Origin: Lachnospiraceae bacterium
GTDB lineage: Bacteria > Bacillota > Clostridia > Lachnospirales > Lachnospiraceae
Assembly: GCA_900168235.1 (NCBI GenBank)
Contig: FUZG01000003.1
Coordinates: forward strand, 62,001-126,000
Reading direction: 5' to 3'
Length of the DNA stretch: 64,000 bases
This document shows positions 34,066 through 42,887 of this stretch, piece after piece. The translations under genes were made by a program, and so were the position numbers. The notes under the pieces were generated by a model. The model was not told the origin of the DNA, made no database searches, and saw only the letters and a program-made list of their open reading frames with translations. Within the stretch, counting starts at the first letter, position 1. The number at the start of each line of letters is the position of its first letter.

Positions 34066-34386
34066 CTAAATACTCGTAGTATTTTTTTATGTCAATATAC
34101 ACCCCTCAGTGAATATTGTTCTTTGGCATGGCCATCAGATGTATACAGAATACCAATACAGATGGTTTGTTTCAATATGTGCTTGCAAGTGTGCTACCTA
34201 CGCATTATTATAGACGTAGAGCGGGTTTGCGGTTTTTTTACCCACTAAAACGTTTTCGTAAAACTCCCATATTCTAGTATTTTTCAAAAAAGTCTACACT
34301 TCATCATTTTGCATCAACAGAATGACGATTATTTTTCCGAAAAAATATATGATCATTTCATCAAAATGTGCAGAAAGGAGTCCCGT

Positions 34387-35874
34387 ATGTCAATCCTCGG
34401 CGACAAACTAAACCAATATATAAACGCCAGCGGCTATACAGTATACAAATTGTCTCAGATCTCCGGTGTTAATCGAACTACCATTGTACGGATGCTAAAT
34501 GCCAACCGTCTGCCCGAGCGCAGAAACATGGAACACCTCATTCCATACCTGAAACTCACTAATGATGAGCGAAAAGACCTGTGGCGAACCTACGAAATGA
34601 TGAGCAGCGGTGAGGAGCTCTTTTATCAGAGACAATATGTGCTCGACATGATGCTCGCCATATATAATCCCCCTGAAAGGCAGCATATTTCGCCTTTTCG
34701 CGCCGCTCGAGTTGATACAGGAGAAATTTTTGACCCCATAGAGACTCCGTGTATCATGTCAGGAAAATATGAAGTCGCCCATGCCCTTTCTCTTATCATG
34801 CTTTCGGAAGATGCAAAAGAGATCTGCATTTTTGCGCCTTTTCAGAATGATTTCCTGTCAGAATTCTTCGGCCACTTCAGCCGGAACACCCTGTCAGAAG
34901 TGCACATCCACCACATGATGCACCTCATAAAAAAGCCTGCAGATATCACGCAGGTAAACTATAACCTATCTGTGCTCTCACATGTGCTCCCCCTGGCTCT
35001 CGCAGAGGACATCGATTATCATGCATATTATTCTTACGTTAATAATACAGTTTCCAATGAGTCACAGATAATGTTTCCCTTTTACGTAATAATCGGAAAC
35101 ATGCTGATAGAGCTGGCATACGACTTTTCATCCGCACGCTTCACCTCAGACCCTGACATAGTCCAGCATTACAGAAACTCCTTCGAGGCTCTCCGTCAGA
35201 AAACAAGGCAGCTCGTAGAAGTACATAGTTCATTCTCTGAGATCATGAGTAACTTTACGTCATCAGAAACAAATCAGTACAGTACGTCTACCATATCAAC
35301 ACATCCTCGTATCGTAAACATATTTGATAAATCTATACTTTCTCATATGATCCGTGCAGATATCGCCACTTCACAGTTCTTTGAACAACTGTTCCAAAAT
35401 CATCTGACACGGCTTATGAGTATAAAAAACCGCACCTGTTTCTTCCCTATAACGGGACTTGATGATCTGGTATATAACGGGCGCATAACAGATATCCCAT
35501 ACGAATATGTAGCTCCTGTCCCGATCGAAGACCGTATGACAATATTGGAACGCCTGCGAGTTGAATGCATGAAGGAAAGCTGTAAGATCCGCATCACGAA
35601 TCCCATCAGCTTCCCCATGAAGACAAATATCACTATCCAGTCCACATCCGACCAGCGCATTATTCTACTGGCAGTTGATCATAATGAAAAAAAATTCCGA
35701 TATCTGGAGATAGATGAGCCTGCCCTTACAGACTCTCTTGTCGACTTCCTTGAATATATGGGAAATGATTTTGGTATCTGTTCTGACTATGTCTATTCCA
35801 GGGATCAGACACTCGAAACCATAGACCATTATATGGACGAGCTTGAGAATATGCTTTCAACTGAAGAAAGCTGA
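34387..35874 (+). CDS. XRE-type helix-turn-helix regulator with long uncharacterised C-terminal region
   Basis: About 495 aa. AAAGGAG lies 6 nt before the ATG at 34387, so the in-frame ATG 78 nt upstream is not used. Residues 1-60 form a Cro/CI-type helix-turn-helix (YTVYKLSQISGVNRTTIVRML). The remaining ~430 residues match no family I recognise. They contain no membrane segments and are moderately acidic. It is probably a single-gene transcriptional regulator sensing an unknown signal. The stop is 2 nt ahead of a truncated MITE-like sequence. Confidence 0.8.
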   Translation: MSILGDKLNQYINASGYTVYKLSQISGVNRTTIVRMLNANRLPERRNMEHLIPYLKLTNDERKDLWRTYEMMSSGEELFYQRQYVLDMMLAIYNPPERQHISPFRAARVDTGEIFDPIETPCIMSGKYEVAHALSLIMLSEDAKEICIFAPFQNDFLSEFFGHFSRNTLSEVHIHHMMHLIKKPADITQVNYNLSVLSHVLPLALAEDIDYHAYYSYVNNTVSNESQIMFPFYVIIGNMLIELAYDFSSARFTSDPDIVQHYRNSFEALRQKTRQLVEVHSSFSEIMSNFTSSETNQYSTSTISTHPRIVNIFDKSILSHMIRADIATSQFFEQLFQNHLTRLMSIKNRTCFFPITGLDDLVYNGRITDIPYEYVAPVPIEDRMTILERLRVECMKESCKIRITNPISFPMKTNITIQSTSDQRIILLAVDHNEKKFRYLEIDEPALTDSLVDFLEYMGNDFGICSDYVYSRDQTLETIDHYMDELENMLSTEES

Positions 35875-35876
35875 CT

Positions 35877-35966
35877 GTTACTGTTCACTCGCTAAGAAGA
35901 CCCCGTAACGGATTTTAGTGCGTCAGCGCGTGACCGCACGTGTTTGCGCACTTTCCCGTAAAGTGC
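35877..35966. repeat. Degenerate or variant MITE-like sequence
   Basis: It starts with the same 17 bases as the intact MITEs (GTTACTGTTCACTCGCT). It has their GTAACGGATTTT at about the right distance (35905-35916), then diverges. No matching right terminal repeat is seen nearby. It ends in a perfect hairpin GCACTTT/AAAGTGC (35948-35966) that could serve as the XRE terminator. Either a decayed copy or a different subfamily sharing the left end. Confidence 0.55.
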
Positions 35967-36005
35967 TAGTGTATTTATCGCTAAAATTCAAAGGCGGTAA
36001 GCACA

Positions 36006-37358
36006 ATGACAAAAAATAGTACAGCTATGGATATGGCCCACGGGCCTCTCATGAAAAATATCTTTATATTCTGCGTCCCATTAATGTTTTCATATCTGCT
36101 GCAGATCGCATTTAACGCGGCAGATACGATCGTTGTAGGAAAGTTTTCAGGTCAGCAGGCGCTTGCCGCAGTAGGCGCCACAGGTTCCATTGTGAGCCTC
36201 CTTGTTGCCCTTTTTAACGGTCTTTCCGTGGGTGCAAATATTCTTATCGCGATGCAGATCGGTAAAAAAGAGCACAAACGCATCTCTGATTCCGTTCACA
36301 CTGCATACTTTATGGCGATCACAGGCGGTCTCATCCTGAGCATCATCGGTTTCTTCTGTTCTGAGCCTGTTCTTAAGCTCATGAACACTCCGTCCGATAT
36401 AATCGCACTCAGCACCCTCTACATGCGTATCTACTTTGTAGGAAGCATTCCTCTCCTGATATACGACTTTGGCTCTTCTATCCTCCGCGCACGGGGCGAT
36501 ACGACAGGTCCTACAGTGATACTCGTAATATCCGGCATACTGAACGTGATACTGAATCTGGTATTCGTTATCGGTTTCAATATGAGTGTTGCTGGAGTTG
36601 CAACGGCTACCGTTATATCCGAGATACTTTCAGCAGTTCTTATAACCTTAAGCCTCATGCGCCAGACTGACAGCACAAAGCTCTTCCTGAACAGGATAAA
36701 GCCCGATCCCGAGCTTTTCCGTTCAATACTCCGGATAGGCGTCCCCGCAGGACTCCAGGGCATGATGTGGTGCATTTCAAATGTTGTGATCCAGTCATCC
36801 ATAAACAGTTTTGGTTCCATTGCTGTTGCAGGAAACAGCGCTACGCAGAATATAGAAAATTTTGTTTATATCGGTATGCAGGCTTTTTCGCAGGGATGTA
36901 CCACCTTCACATCCCAGTGCCGGGGTGCCAGGGAATGGGGCCGCATAAAAAAGCTCATGTTCATCTTCTGCGCCCTGAATGTAGTCGTCTCATTCGTAGT
37001 CGGAGGAGCATCATGGCTTTTCGGTACAAAACTCCTGTCACTGTACACTAACGATGCTGACGTAATAACCTCCGGAATGCTCCGCATGTGGTTTGTGGTC
37101 TTCTGGCTCTGGGTAAACGCACTCCTCGATATACCGGCATCTTCACTCCGAGGAATGGGTTTCAGCACCTCTCCCGTCATAGCAATGCTCCTGGGCATTG
37201 TAGGCGTTCGCCTTTTCTACATAGGGACCATCTGGCAGGGTTTCAGAACTCTTGAAAACCTGTACCTTATCTTCCCTGTTTCATGGGTAATAACGACATT
37301 TGTCATGTTTTCCCTGTGGAATTTCTGTTATTGTAAAGCGCATAAACAAATGAATTAA
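36006..37358 (+). CDS. MATE-family efflux pump
   Basis: 450 aa, about 12 membrane segments. The N-terminal TKNSTAMDMAHGPLMKNIFIFCVPLM and the QIAFNAADTIVVGKFSG stretch are typical of the DinF/NorM-like MATE branch of Firmicutes. A second-half signature is QAFSQGCTTFTSQCRGA. It likely exports cationic toxic compounds in exchange for Na+ or H+. AAGGCGG lies before ATG. It is transcribed alone and ends at the bidirectional terminator shared with pckA. Confidence 0.9.
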   Translation: MTKNSTAMDMAHGPLMKNIFIFCVPLMFSYLLQIAFNAADTIVVGKFSGQQALAAVGATGSIVSLLVALFNGLSVGANILIAMQIGKKEHKRISDSVHTAYFMAITGGLILSIIGFFCSEPVLKLMNTPSDIIALSTLYMRIYFVGSIPLLIYDFGSSILRARGDTTGPTVILVISGILNVILNLVFVIGFNMSVAGVATATVISEILSAVLITLSLMRQTDSTKLFLNRIKPDPELFRSILRIGVPAGLQGMMWCISNVVIQSSINSFGSIAVAGNSATQNIENFVYIGMQAFSQGCTTFTSQCRGAREWGRIKKLMFIFCALNVVVSFVVGGASWLFGTKLLSLYTNDADVITSGMLRMWFVVFWLWVNALLDIPASSLRGMGFSTSPVIAMLLGIVGVRLFYIGTIWQGFRTLENLYLIFPVSWVITTFVMFSLWNFCYCKAHKQMN

Positions 37359-37360
37359 TA

Positions 37361-37400
37361 TAAAAAATCGGCGGATACCTTACGGTACCGCCGATCTTTT
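37361..37400. terminator. Bidirectional terminator between MATE gene and pckA
   Basis: ATCGGCGG and CCGCCGAT with inner pairs TACC/GGTA form a 12-bp stem with one bulge. CTTTT follows on the plus strand and TTTTTTA on the minus strand, so it serves both convergent genes. Confidence 0.88.
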
Positions 37401-37431
37401 ATCTCAATATATAATTCTTTTCAGAATAGGA

Positions 37432-39045
37432 TCAAAGCTTCGGGCCAGCTGCTACGAGTGCCTTACCAGCCTCATTGCCCTCATACTTAGCAAAGTTCTT
37501 GATGAATCTGCCAGCGAGATCCTTTGCCTTTGTCTCCCACTCGGAAGCATCAGCATATGTATCACGAGGATCAAGGATCTTAGGATCAACTCCGGGAAGC
37601 TCTGTCGGAACCTCAAAGTCGAACATCGGGATCTTCTTTGTAGGAGCCTTCTTGATGTCACCGTTAAGGATAGCATCGATAATACCACGAGTATCCTTAA
37701 TTGTGATTCTCTTACCTGTGCCGTTCCAACCTGTGTTTACAAGGTAAGCCTTTGCACCGGACTTCTCCATCTTCTTAACGAGCTCCTCAGCATACTTTGT
37801 AGGATGAAGCTCAAGGAATGCCTGACCGAAGCAAGCTGAGAATGTAGGAGTAGGCTCAGTGATGCCGCGCTCTGTACCGGCAAGCTTTGCTGTGAATCCG
37901 GACAGGAAGTAGTACTTTGTCTGCTCAGGTGTCAGGATAGATACCGGAGGAAGTACTCCGAATGCATCAGCTGACAGGAAGATAACGTTCTGAGCGTCAG
38001 GACCTGCAGAAACAGGATTAACCTTCTGAACGATATTCTCAATGTGGTTGATCGGATAAGAAACACGTGTATTCTCTGTTACGCTCTTATCATCAAAGTC
38101 AATCTTGCCGTCATCAGCAACTGTAACGTTCTCAAGAAGAGCATCTCTCTTGATAGCGTTGAAGATATCAGGCTCAGACTCCTTATCAAGACCGATAACC
38201 TTAGCGTAGCATCCACCCTCGAAGTTGAATACGCCGTTGTCATCCCAGCCGTGCTCATCATCACCGATGAGAAGTCTCTTCGGATCTGTGGAAAGAGTTG
38301 TCTTACCTGTTCCGGAAAGGCCGAAGAAGATAGCTGTGTTCTTTCCATCCATATCTGTATTTGCAGAGCAGTGCATGGAAGCGATGCCCTTAAGAGGCAG
38401 GTAGTAGTTCATCATTGAGAACATACCCTTCTTCATCTCTCCGCCGTACCATGTATTGATGATAACCTGCTCGCGGCTTGTGATATTAAATACTACTGCT
38501 GTCTCAGAGTTAAGGCCGAGCTCCTTGTAGTTCTCAACCTTTGCCTTTGATGCGTTGTAAACAACGAAATCAGGCTCGAAGTTTGCTTCTTCCTCAGCTG
38601 TCGGCTGGATGAACATATTCTTGATGAAATGTGCCTGCCAAGCAACCTCAACGATGAAACGAACTGCCATACGTGTATCTTTATTAGCACCGCAGAATGC
38701 ATCAACTACGAAAAGTCTCTTATTAGAGAGCTCCTTCTGAGCGATCTCCTTAACTGCCTTCCATGTCTCCTCGGAAGCAGGATGGTTATCATTCTTGTAC
38801 TCATCAGATGTCCACCATACTGTGTCCTTGGAATTCTCATCCATAACGATGAACTTATCTTTAGGAGATCTTCCTGTGTAGATACCTGTCATAACGTTTA
38901 CAGCACCAAGCTCTGTATTCTTACCAACTTCGTAGCCTGTAAGATCAGTCTTTGTCTCCTCTTCGAAAAGCATCTCGTAAGAAGGATTGTAAACGATCTC
39001 TGTTGTTCCTGTGATACCATACTTTGTTAAATCAATTTTTGCCAT
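37432..39045 (-). CDS. pckA: Phosphoenolpyruvate carboxykinase (ATP)
   Basis: A 537-aa ATP-type PEPCK of the usual length, interconverting oxaloacetate + ATP and PEP + CO2 + ADP. In rumen anaerobes it often runs in the CO2-fixing direction toward succinate. Signature motifs are intact: RSPKDKF (59-65) for substrate, kinase-1a loop GLSGTGKTT (242-250), kinase-2 DDEHGWDD (262-269) and [11 protein letters not shown] near the C-terminus. The start follows AAGAGG. Codon choice is strongly biased to preferred codons, consistent with high expression. Confidence 0.97.
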   Translation of the reverse strand: MAKIDLTKYGITGTTEIVYNPSYEMLFEEETKTDLTGYEVGKNTELGAVNVMTGIYTGRSPKDKFIVMDENSKDTVWWTSDEYKNDNHPASEETWKAVKEIAQKELSNKRLFVVDAFCGANKDTRMAVRFIVEVAWQAHFIKNMFIQPTAEEEANFEPDFVVYNASKAKVENYKELGLNSETAVVFNITSREQVIINTWYGGEMKKGMFSMMNYYLPLKGIASMHCSANTDMDGKNTAIFFGLSGTGKTTLSTDPKRLLIGDDEHGWDDNGVFNFEGGCYAKVIGLDKESEPDIFNAIKRDALLENVTVADDGKIDFDDKSVTENTRVSYPINHIENIVQKVNPVSAGPDAQNVIFLSADAFGVLPPVSILTPEQTKYYFLSGFTAKLAGTERGITEPTPTFSACFGQAFLELHPTKYAEELVKKMEKSGAKAYLVNTGWNGTGKRITIKDTRGIIDAILNGDIKKAPTKKIPMFDFEVPTELPGVDPKILDPRDTYADASEWETKAKDLAGRFIKNFAKYEGNEAGKALVAAGPKL

Positions 39046-39145
39046 AATTTCAACCTCTTTTTTTGATTGATATTGATTTTTACGGAGAAATACGGATACT
39101 ACATTGATTTCTCATACTGCAGTTATTCTGAGATAACCAAGGTAT

Positions 39146-39176
39146 ATTATACATGATTGCCAAGCAAAATCATCAA
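39146..39176 (-). promoter_or_regulatory. Probable pckA promoter
   Basis: On the minus strand a perfect -10 TATAAT (39146-39151) with TTGATG (39171-39176) 19 nt upstream. The spacing is longer than optimal. The leader to ATG is about 90 nt. Confidence 0.5.
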
Positions 39177-39261
39177 AAATTTAACAAATTACGTAAAAAA
39201 ATACATTAAACCACTGATTTGTACGCCCGTCATGTACTTTTTGTATACAATGTTAAAAATA

Positions 39262-40617
39262 TCATGCCCTGTCATCTACAGATCGGGCCATTTGTGCTCC
39301 ATGCCCGTTCTTTATGCGGATCAGCTTTCTGCTGTTCAGGATGAACCTCAGGGTTTCATCGAGGACAACCAGACCAAATATCTCTATGATACCCATATGC
39401 ATAAAGAGGACCATGACTGTGCTCATTGCGACTACGAAGAATGTGCCGAAAAGCTGGGTTTTAAGCATCCATCCCGGCTCTCCGTATCCTTTTATGCCGG
39501 AACCGAATATGATGTTTCCGGCTTTCGGGAAGAGATCCACGCCCACGATCAGGAGATACAGCGGTGCCGTCACGAGTACATCCGTATTTGTGGTAAAGAG
39601 CCCAAGGATCTGCCTCGGGATCAAGAGGAACATTACGAGATTTACTGTATTTATGATTCCACAGAGAAATGTGGAGCTCATTACAACATCCCAGACGCCT
39701 CTTATATTTTTTCGTCCTGTTTCGTAACCCGAAAGTGTTAGTGTGGCTGTTCCGATGGAGCCTGCAAGGCATACTGCGATAAGCTCCACACTGAATACTA
39801 TTGAGTGTATTCCCGCTGCCGCTATGGATATCTGATTCAGCATCACAATGAGATACAGATTTCCGATATTCCATGCAAATTCTTCACCTGCAGCCGGTGC
39901 ACCGAACTTTATGGTTTCGATGTAAGGCTTAAAATCTGCATTGAGTATCTCATCAAATGACGGTCTTAAGGTCAGGTTTTTAGACACAAGCACATAGATC
40001 AGGACTATCAGATCACCGATCAGCTCTGCGATAGTCGTAGCCAGCGCAGCGCCCTTTACTCCCATCGCAGGAAATCCGAAGTGTCCAAATATCATCACAT
40101 AGTCCAGCACCACGTTGATCAGGGACCTTGATACGCCGTAGGCTATCATTATCTGAGTTTTCTGGCTCACCTGGAGCATACAGCTTATGGACGCGCCTAT
40201 TCCCGTCAGGATAAATATAGGTGCAAAATACCGCGCATAATCGATGCTCATGCCTATTATGCTGGAATCCACTCCCATGAGCGTAAATGCAGCTCCAGGG
40301 CACAGGAACCAGAACATGAACAGTACCAGCGCCAGCGCATTATTATATTTAAATAAAGATGCCAGCGTATACTTTGCTTTTTCAATGTCATTTGCCCCGT
40401 ATGCCTGACTCACGAGTATTGTCGCACCTGTTGTCAGGGCAAAGATGACGCTCATGGTGGTCCACATGGGTGTAGAAGCATTTCCAACCGCACTCATGCT
40501 TTCAATAGAGAGATGACCGATAAAGATGCGGTCTATCAGCATCTGAAGCTGAGATATAAGATTCGACAGCATTATTGGTATCGCTATCTTCAATATATTT
40601 TTTATATACCCCTTCAT
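39262..40617 (-). CDS. MATE-family efflux pump
   Basis: About 451 aa with 12 membrane segments. The ATG at 40617 is supported by GGAGG 9 nt upstream; the 49 in-frame codons before it do not resemble the family. Typical MATE start (YIKNILKIAIPIMLSNLISQLQMLIDRIFIGHL) and pore stretch (SQAYGANDIEKA). It is the third MATE gene in this window and is only distantly similar to the other two, so not a recent duplicate. The substrate is unknown. Confidence 0.9.
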   Translation of the reverse strand: MKGYIKNILKIAIPIMLSNLISQLQMLIDRIFIGHLSIESMSAVGNASTPMWTTMSVIFALTTGATILVSQAYGANDIEKAKYTLASLFKYNNALALVLFMFWFLCPGAAFTLMGVDSSIIGMSIDYARYFAPIFILTGIGASISCMLQVSQKTQIMIAYGVSRSLINVVLDYVMIFGHFGFPAMGVKGAALATTIAELIGDLIVLIYVLVSKNLTLRPSFDEILNADFKPYIETIKFGAPAAGEEFAWNIGNLYLIVMLNQISIAAAGIHSIVFSVELIAVCLAGSIGTATLTLSGYETGRKNIRGVWDVVMSSTFLCGIINTVNLVMFLLIPRQILGLFTTNTDVLVTAPLYLLIVGVDLFPKAGNIIFGSGIKGYGEPGWMLKTQLFGTFFVVAMSTVMVLFMHMGIIEIFGLVVLDETLRFILNSRKLIRIKNGHGAQMARSVDDRA

Positions 40618-40829
40618 AATAATATCCTCCAAACTATTACATTCCGGACGGCACAGGAAACATGATACCTGCAAGGCTAAAAAAAACCTCATTCTGCACT
40701 CTATCCAACCTGTTTTACACTGATTTATCAGATCGCTTCTTAATAGTAAATTGACATCTATCACCAGAAAAAATACAATACAAGATTGATACTCAATCTG
40801 AAATATATGAAAGCAAAAACGGAGGCACT

Positions 40830-42446
40830 ATGTCATTTATAAAGAAACACCCGCTTGCACTTTCGGTGATCCTGTCGTCAGTCATATTCGTATTTTTCTA
40901 CGGAATAAAGATATTAAATCCACTATATGACGAATGGATCTTTATCGGAAAATATGATCTGGCGCAGCATTATACGGGATGGATGGGCTACAGAAATTCT
41001 CCCTGGTATTTCCCTCTGGGAGTAATGGATTCACTTACGTATCCGGACAAAGCCTGTGTGATCTATACTGATTCCATTCCACTTTTAGCTATATTTTTTA
41101 AGCTGTTATCACCCATTCTTCCGAGTACTTTCCAGTATCTTGGCTTTTATGGAATTGTGGTATTTGCATTAAATGGTCTCTTCTCTGCACTGGTCATCAA
41201 AAAATACACCGGAAACGATATGTTTGCAATTCTCGGAAGTATGTTTTTTGTGATCTCAGCACAGATGATGTGTACGATGATCGAAGCTATAGCGCTTTCA
41301 TCACATTACTTGATCCTGATGTCTATCTGCATCATCGCCTACAGAAATGACCTTTCTTTCAAGCAAAAACTCATTGGTTGGGGCGTGATATCCGGCCTCG
41401 CAACTACCATACATCTTTATCTCTTATTGATGTCAGGTGTGATCCTTTGCGGATTTTTACTGATCGATTTTCTTGAGAAAAAGAAGATCCTTGAAGATCT
41501 GCTGTATCTCGCATCATTTTTATCCGTTTCCGTGTTCCTATTTGCGATCGTAGGCGGATTTTCTTCAAATGCCAGATATAGCGCCGGATACATAGCACCG
41601 GGTATGGATATCAACTATTTTTTCAATAGCTTTAACAAATATCTGTTATTTGATGAATTACCTCACTACCATACTATACCTACGTTTTATTTGGGCGCAG
41701 GAATGATGTTCCTCTCACTCGTATGCATCGTAGCAGTTTTAAGGGAACTGAACAGGGAAAAGATCAAGCGTCACCTCCCTGCGGTCATCGGTTTCAGCTT
41801 TATATTCATAGTTTCGTATATAATAGCACTTACTCCGGAAATCCGATTGAATAAAGAAATTATTTTTACATATCAGCTCCCTGAAGCCCTGGAAAACATG
41901 TGGATGACCTTCAGATGCAGCCGGAGACTTGGATGGATATGCATTTATCTCATCATGTTCGCGGCGCTCTGCGCTGACAGAAATACCCGGATCAAAAAGT
42001 ACAAAATGGCGATCACCGTTTTAGCTCTCTGTATCCAGCTTTTCGATTTCAGCCCAATGATCACCAATACACATGACCTTTTTGACGGCGAGAAAAAGTA
42101 CCTGACCACTATTGATTACAACTTCATGGACAGTCTGGTACAGGAACAGGGAACTGAGAAATTCGTTTTTGGTTCTAAATGGCACATGGAAGAATTTATG
42201 CCGCTTGCCATGTATGCTCAAAAATCAAAAATTAAGATAAACACGTTCTATTTTGCAAGACGTGTAAAGCATAACGATTTTAAGGAAATCATTAACGACC
42301 CTAAGGATACCGATCTGTTCATCATGCTGCCGGACGACGAATTTGTCGGCTGCAACAGCGATAAACTCAACTATTATTCCGTAGGTGGATACGTACTGGC
42401 CTCAACCAAGCCTCTAAGTGCCCTTACACCGATGGAATTTGAATAA
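40830..42446 (+). CDS. DUF6311-type polytopic membrane protein (glycosyltransferase-like)
   Basis: 538 aa with about 11-12 hydrophobic segments in the first 420 residues and a soluble C-terminal part of about 100. The N-terminal loop after the first helix is acidic and aromatic (YDEWIFIGKYDLAQHYTGW), as in GT-C fold sugar transferases and the DUF6311 family. It probably transfers a sugar from a lipid carrier to a surface polymer. AAAACGGAGG precedes ATG. The stop codon TAA shares its last base with the first base of a repeat A copy. Confidence 0.75.
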   Translation: MSFIKKHPLALSVILSSVIFVFFYGIKILNPLYDEWIFIGKYDLAQHYTGWMGYRNSPWYFPLGVMDSLTYPDKACVIYTDSIPLLAIFFKLLSPILPSTFQYLGFYGIVVFALNGLFSALVIKKYTGNDMFAILGSMFFVISAQMMCTMIEAIALSSHYLILMSICIIAYRNDLSFKQKLIGWGVISGLATTIHLYLLLMSGVILCGFLLIDFLEKKKILEDLLYLASFLSVSVFLFAIVGGFSSNARYSAGYIAPGMDINYFFNSFNKYLLFDELPHYHTIPTFYLGAGMMFLSLVCIVAVLRELNREKIKRHLPAVIGFSFIFIVSYIIALTPEIRLNKEIIFTYQLPEALENMWMTFRCSRRLGWICIYLIMFAALCADRNTRIKKYKMAITVLALCIQLFDFSPMITNTHDLFDGEKKYLTTIDYNFMDSLVQEQGTEKFVFGSKWHMEEFMPLAMYAQKSKIKINTFYFARRVKHNDFKEIINDPKDTDLFIMLPDDEFVGCNSDKLNYYSVGGYVLASTKPLSALTPMEFE

Positions 42447-42493
42447 CAAGTTACGCTAGGCTCGACAAAACCTCGCCAAGCGCTCCGAAAACA
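42445..42493. repeat. Modular intergenic repeat A, short form
   Basis: CAAGTTACGCTAGGCTCG, then ACAAAACCTCGCCAAG and GCGCTCCGAAAAC: one complete unit of about 48 bp. It equals the left end of the long form fused to its right end, as expected for recombination between the two internal units. It directly abuts a terminator stem. Confidence 0.8.
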
Positions 42494-42534
42494 AAAAAGG
42501 GACTTCGCACTTAAATAATGCGAAGTCCCTTTTT
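42493..42534. terminator. Bidirectional terminator (DUF6311 gene and structured RNA)
   Basis: GGGACTTCGCA and TGCGAAGTCCC form a perfect 11-bp stem with a 9-nt loop. It is flanked by six A on the left and five T on the right, so it works from either side. Confidence 0.92.
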
Positions 42535-42540
42535 AATTCT

Positions 42541-42752
42541 TTTTTTAACCCAGACGGGCGTTTCCTGCCAGTTGACTCCTAGCTTTTGCTAGGTGGGTCG
42601 CCTATACGGATCGGCTGTCTTCCACTCCTGCGCGGTCATCCGTGCCCTTTCGGCGGTGGCATGACATTTGATTTTGTAACAACGGCATCCCGTTTAAAGT
42701 AAATGTAGGTTCAAATAAAACAGGAGTTGTCGCTCCCTCCAGGTTTTTATAG
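42541..42752 (-). ncRNA. ssrS: Structured RNA, probable 6S RNA
   Basis: On the minus strand a consensus promoter (42757-42785) starts an RNA of about 205 nt whose two ends pair: AACCTGGA near the 5' end with TCTGGGTT at the 3' end, including G·U pairs. Inside are an unpaired-looking central stretch (TTTGAACCTACATT, then CGGGATGCCG) and several short hairpins (CTAGC-AAAA-GCTAG; CACCGCCGAAAGGGC). There is no open frame with a ribosome site. Length, end-pairing, own promoter and terminator, and a large central bubble fit 6S RNA, the RNA that binds sigma-A RNA polymerase. The assignment is from overall pattern, not from an alignment. RNase P RNA, tmRNA and SRP RNA signature sequences are absent. 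Confidence 0.6.
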
Positions 42753-42756
42753 CTAT

Positions 42757-42785
42757 ATTATAATGTCAACTTGTACTATATTCAA
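42757..42785 (-). promoter_or_regulatory. Promoter of the structured RNA
   Basis: On the minus strand, -35 TTGAAT (42780-42785), a 17-nt spacer and -10 TATAAT (42757-42762). It places the RNA 5' end near 42750. Confidence 0.8.
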
Positions 42786-42887
42786 GTTTCTAAACCCGTA
42801 CAGTAGGGCAAATTTCGTTAATTCGTAAACAATGTCCTGATATTGTACAGATATTTGTACATTTTCGTCAGAATGACGATTTCAAGG

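Noticed and set aside
34309-34386. Upstream extension of the XRE regulator
   Set aside because: No ribosome site for the upstream ATG; AAAGGAG sits correctly before 34387.
39157-39741. 194-codon open frame on the plus strand
   Set aside because: It covers the 3' half of the minus-strand MATE gene. No ribosome site, no family features.
40618-40764. 49-residue extension of the third MATE protein
   Set aside because: Not family-like, and GGAGG precedes the internal ATG at 40617.
42541-42752. RNase P RNA, tmRNA or SRP RNA
   Set aside because: The signature sequences (for example GAGGAAAGTCC, or GGTCAGGTCCGGAAGG) are absent.
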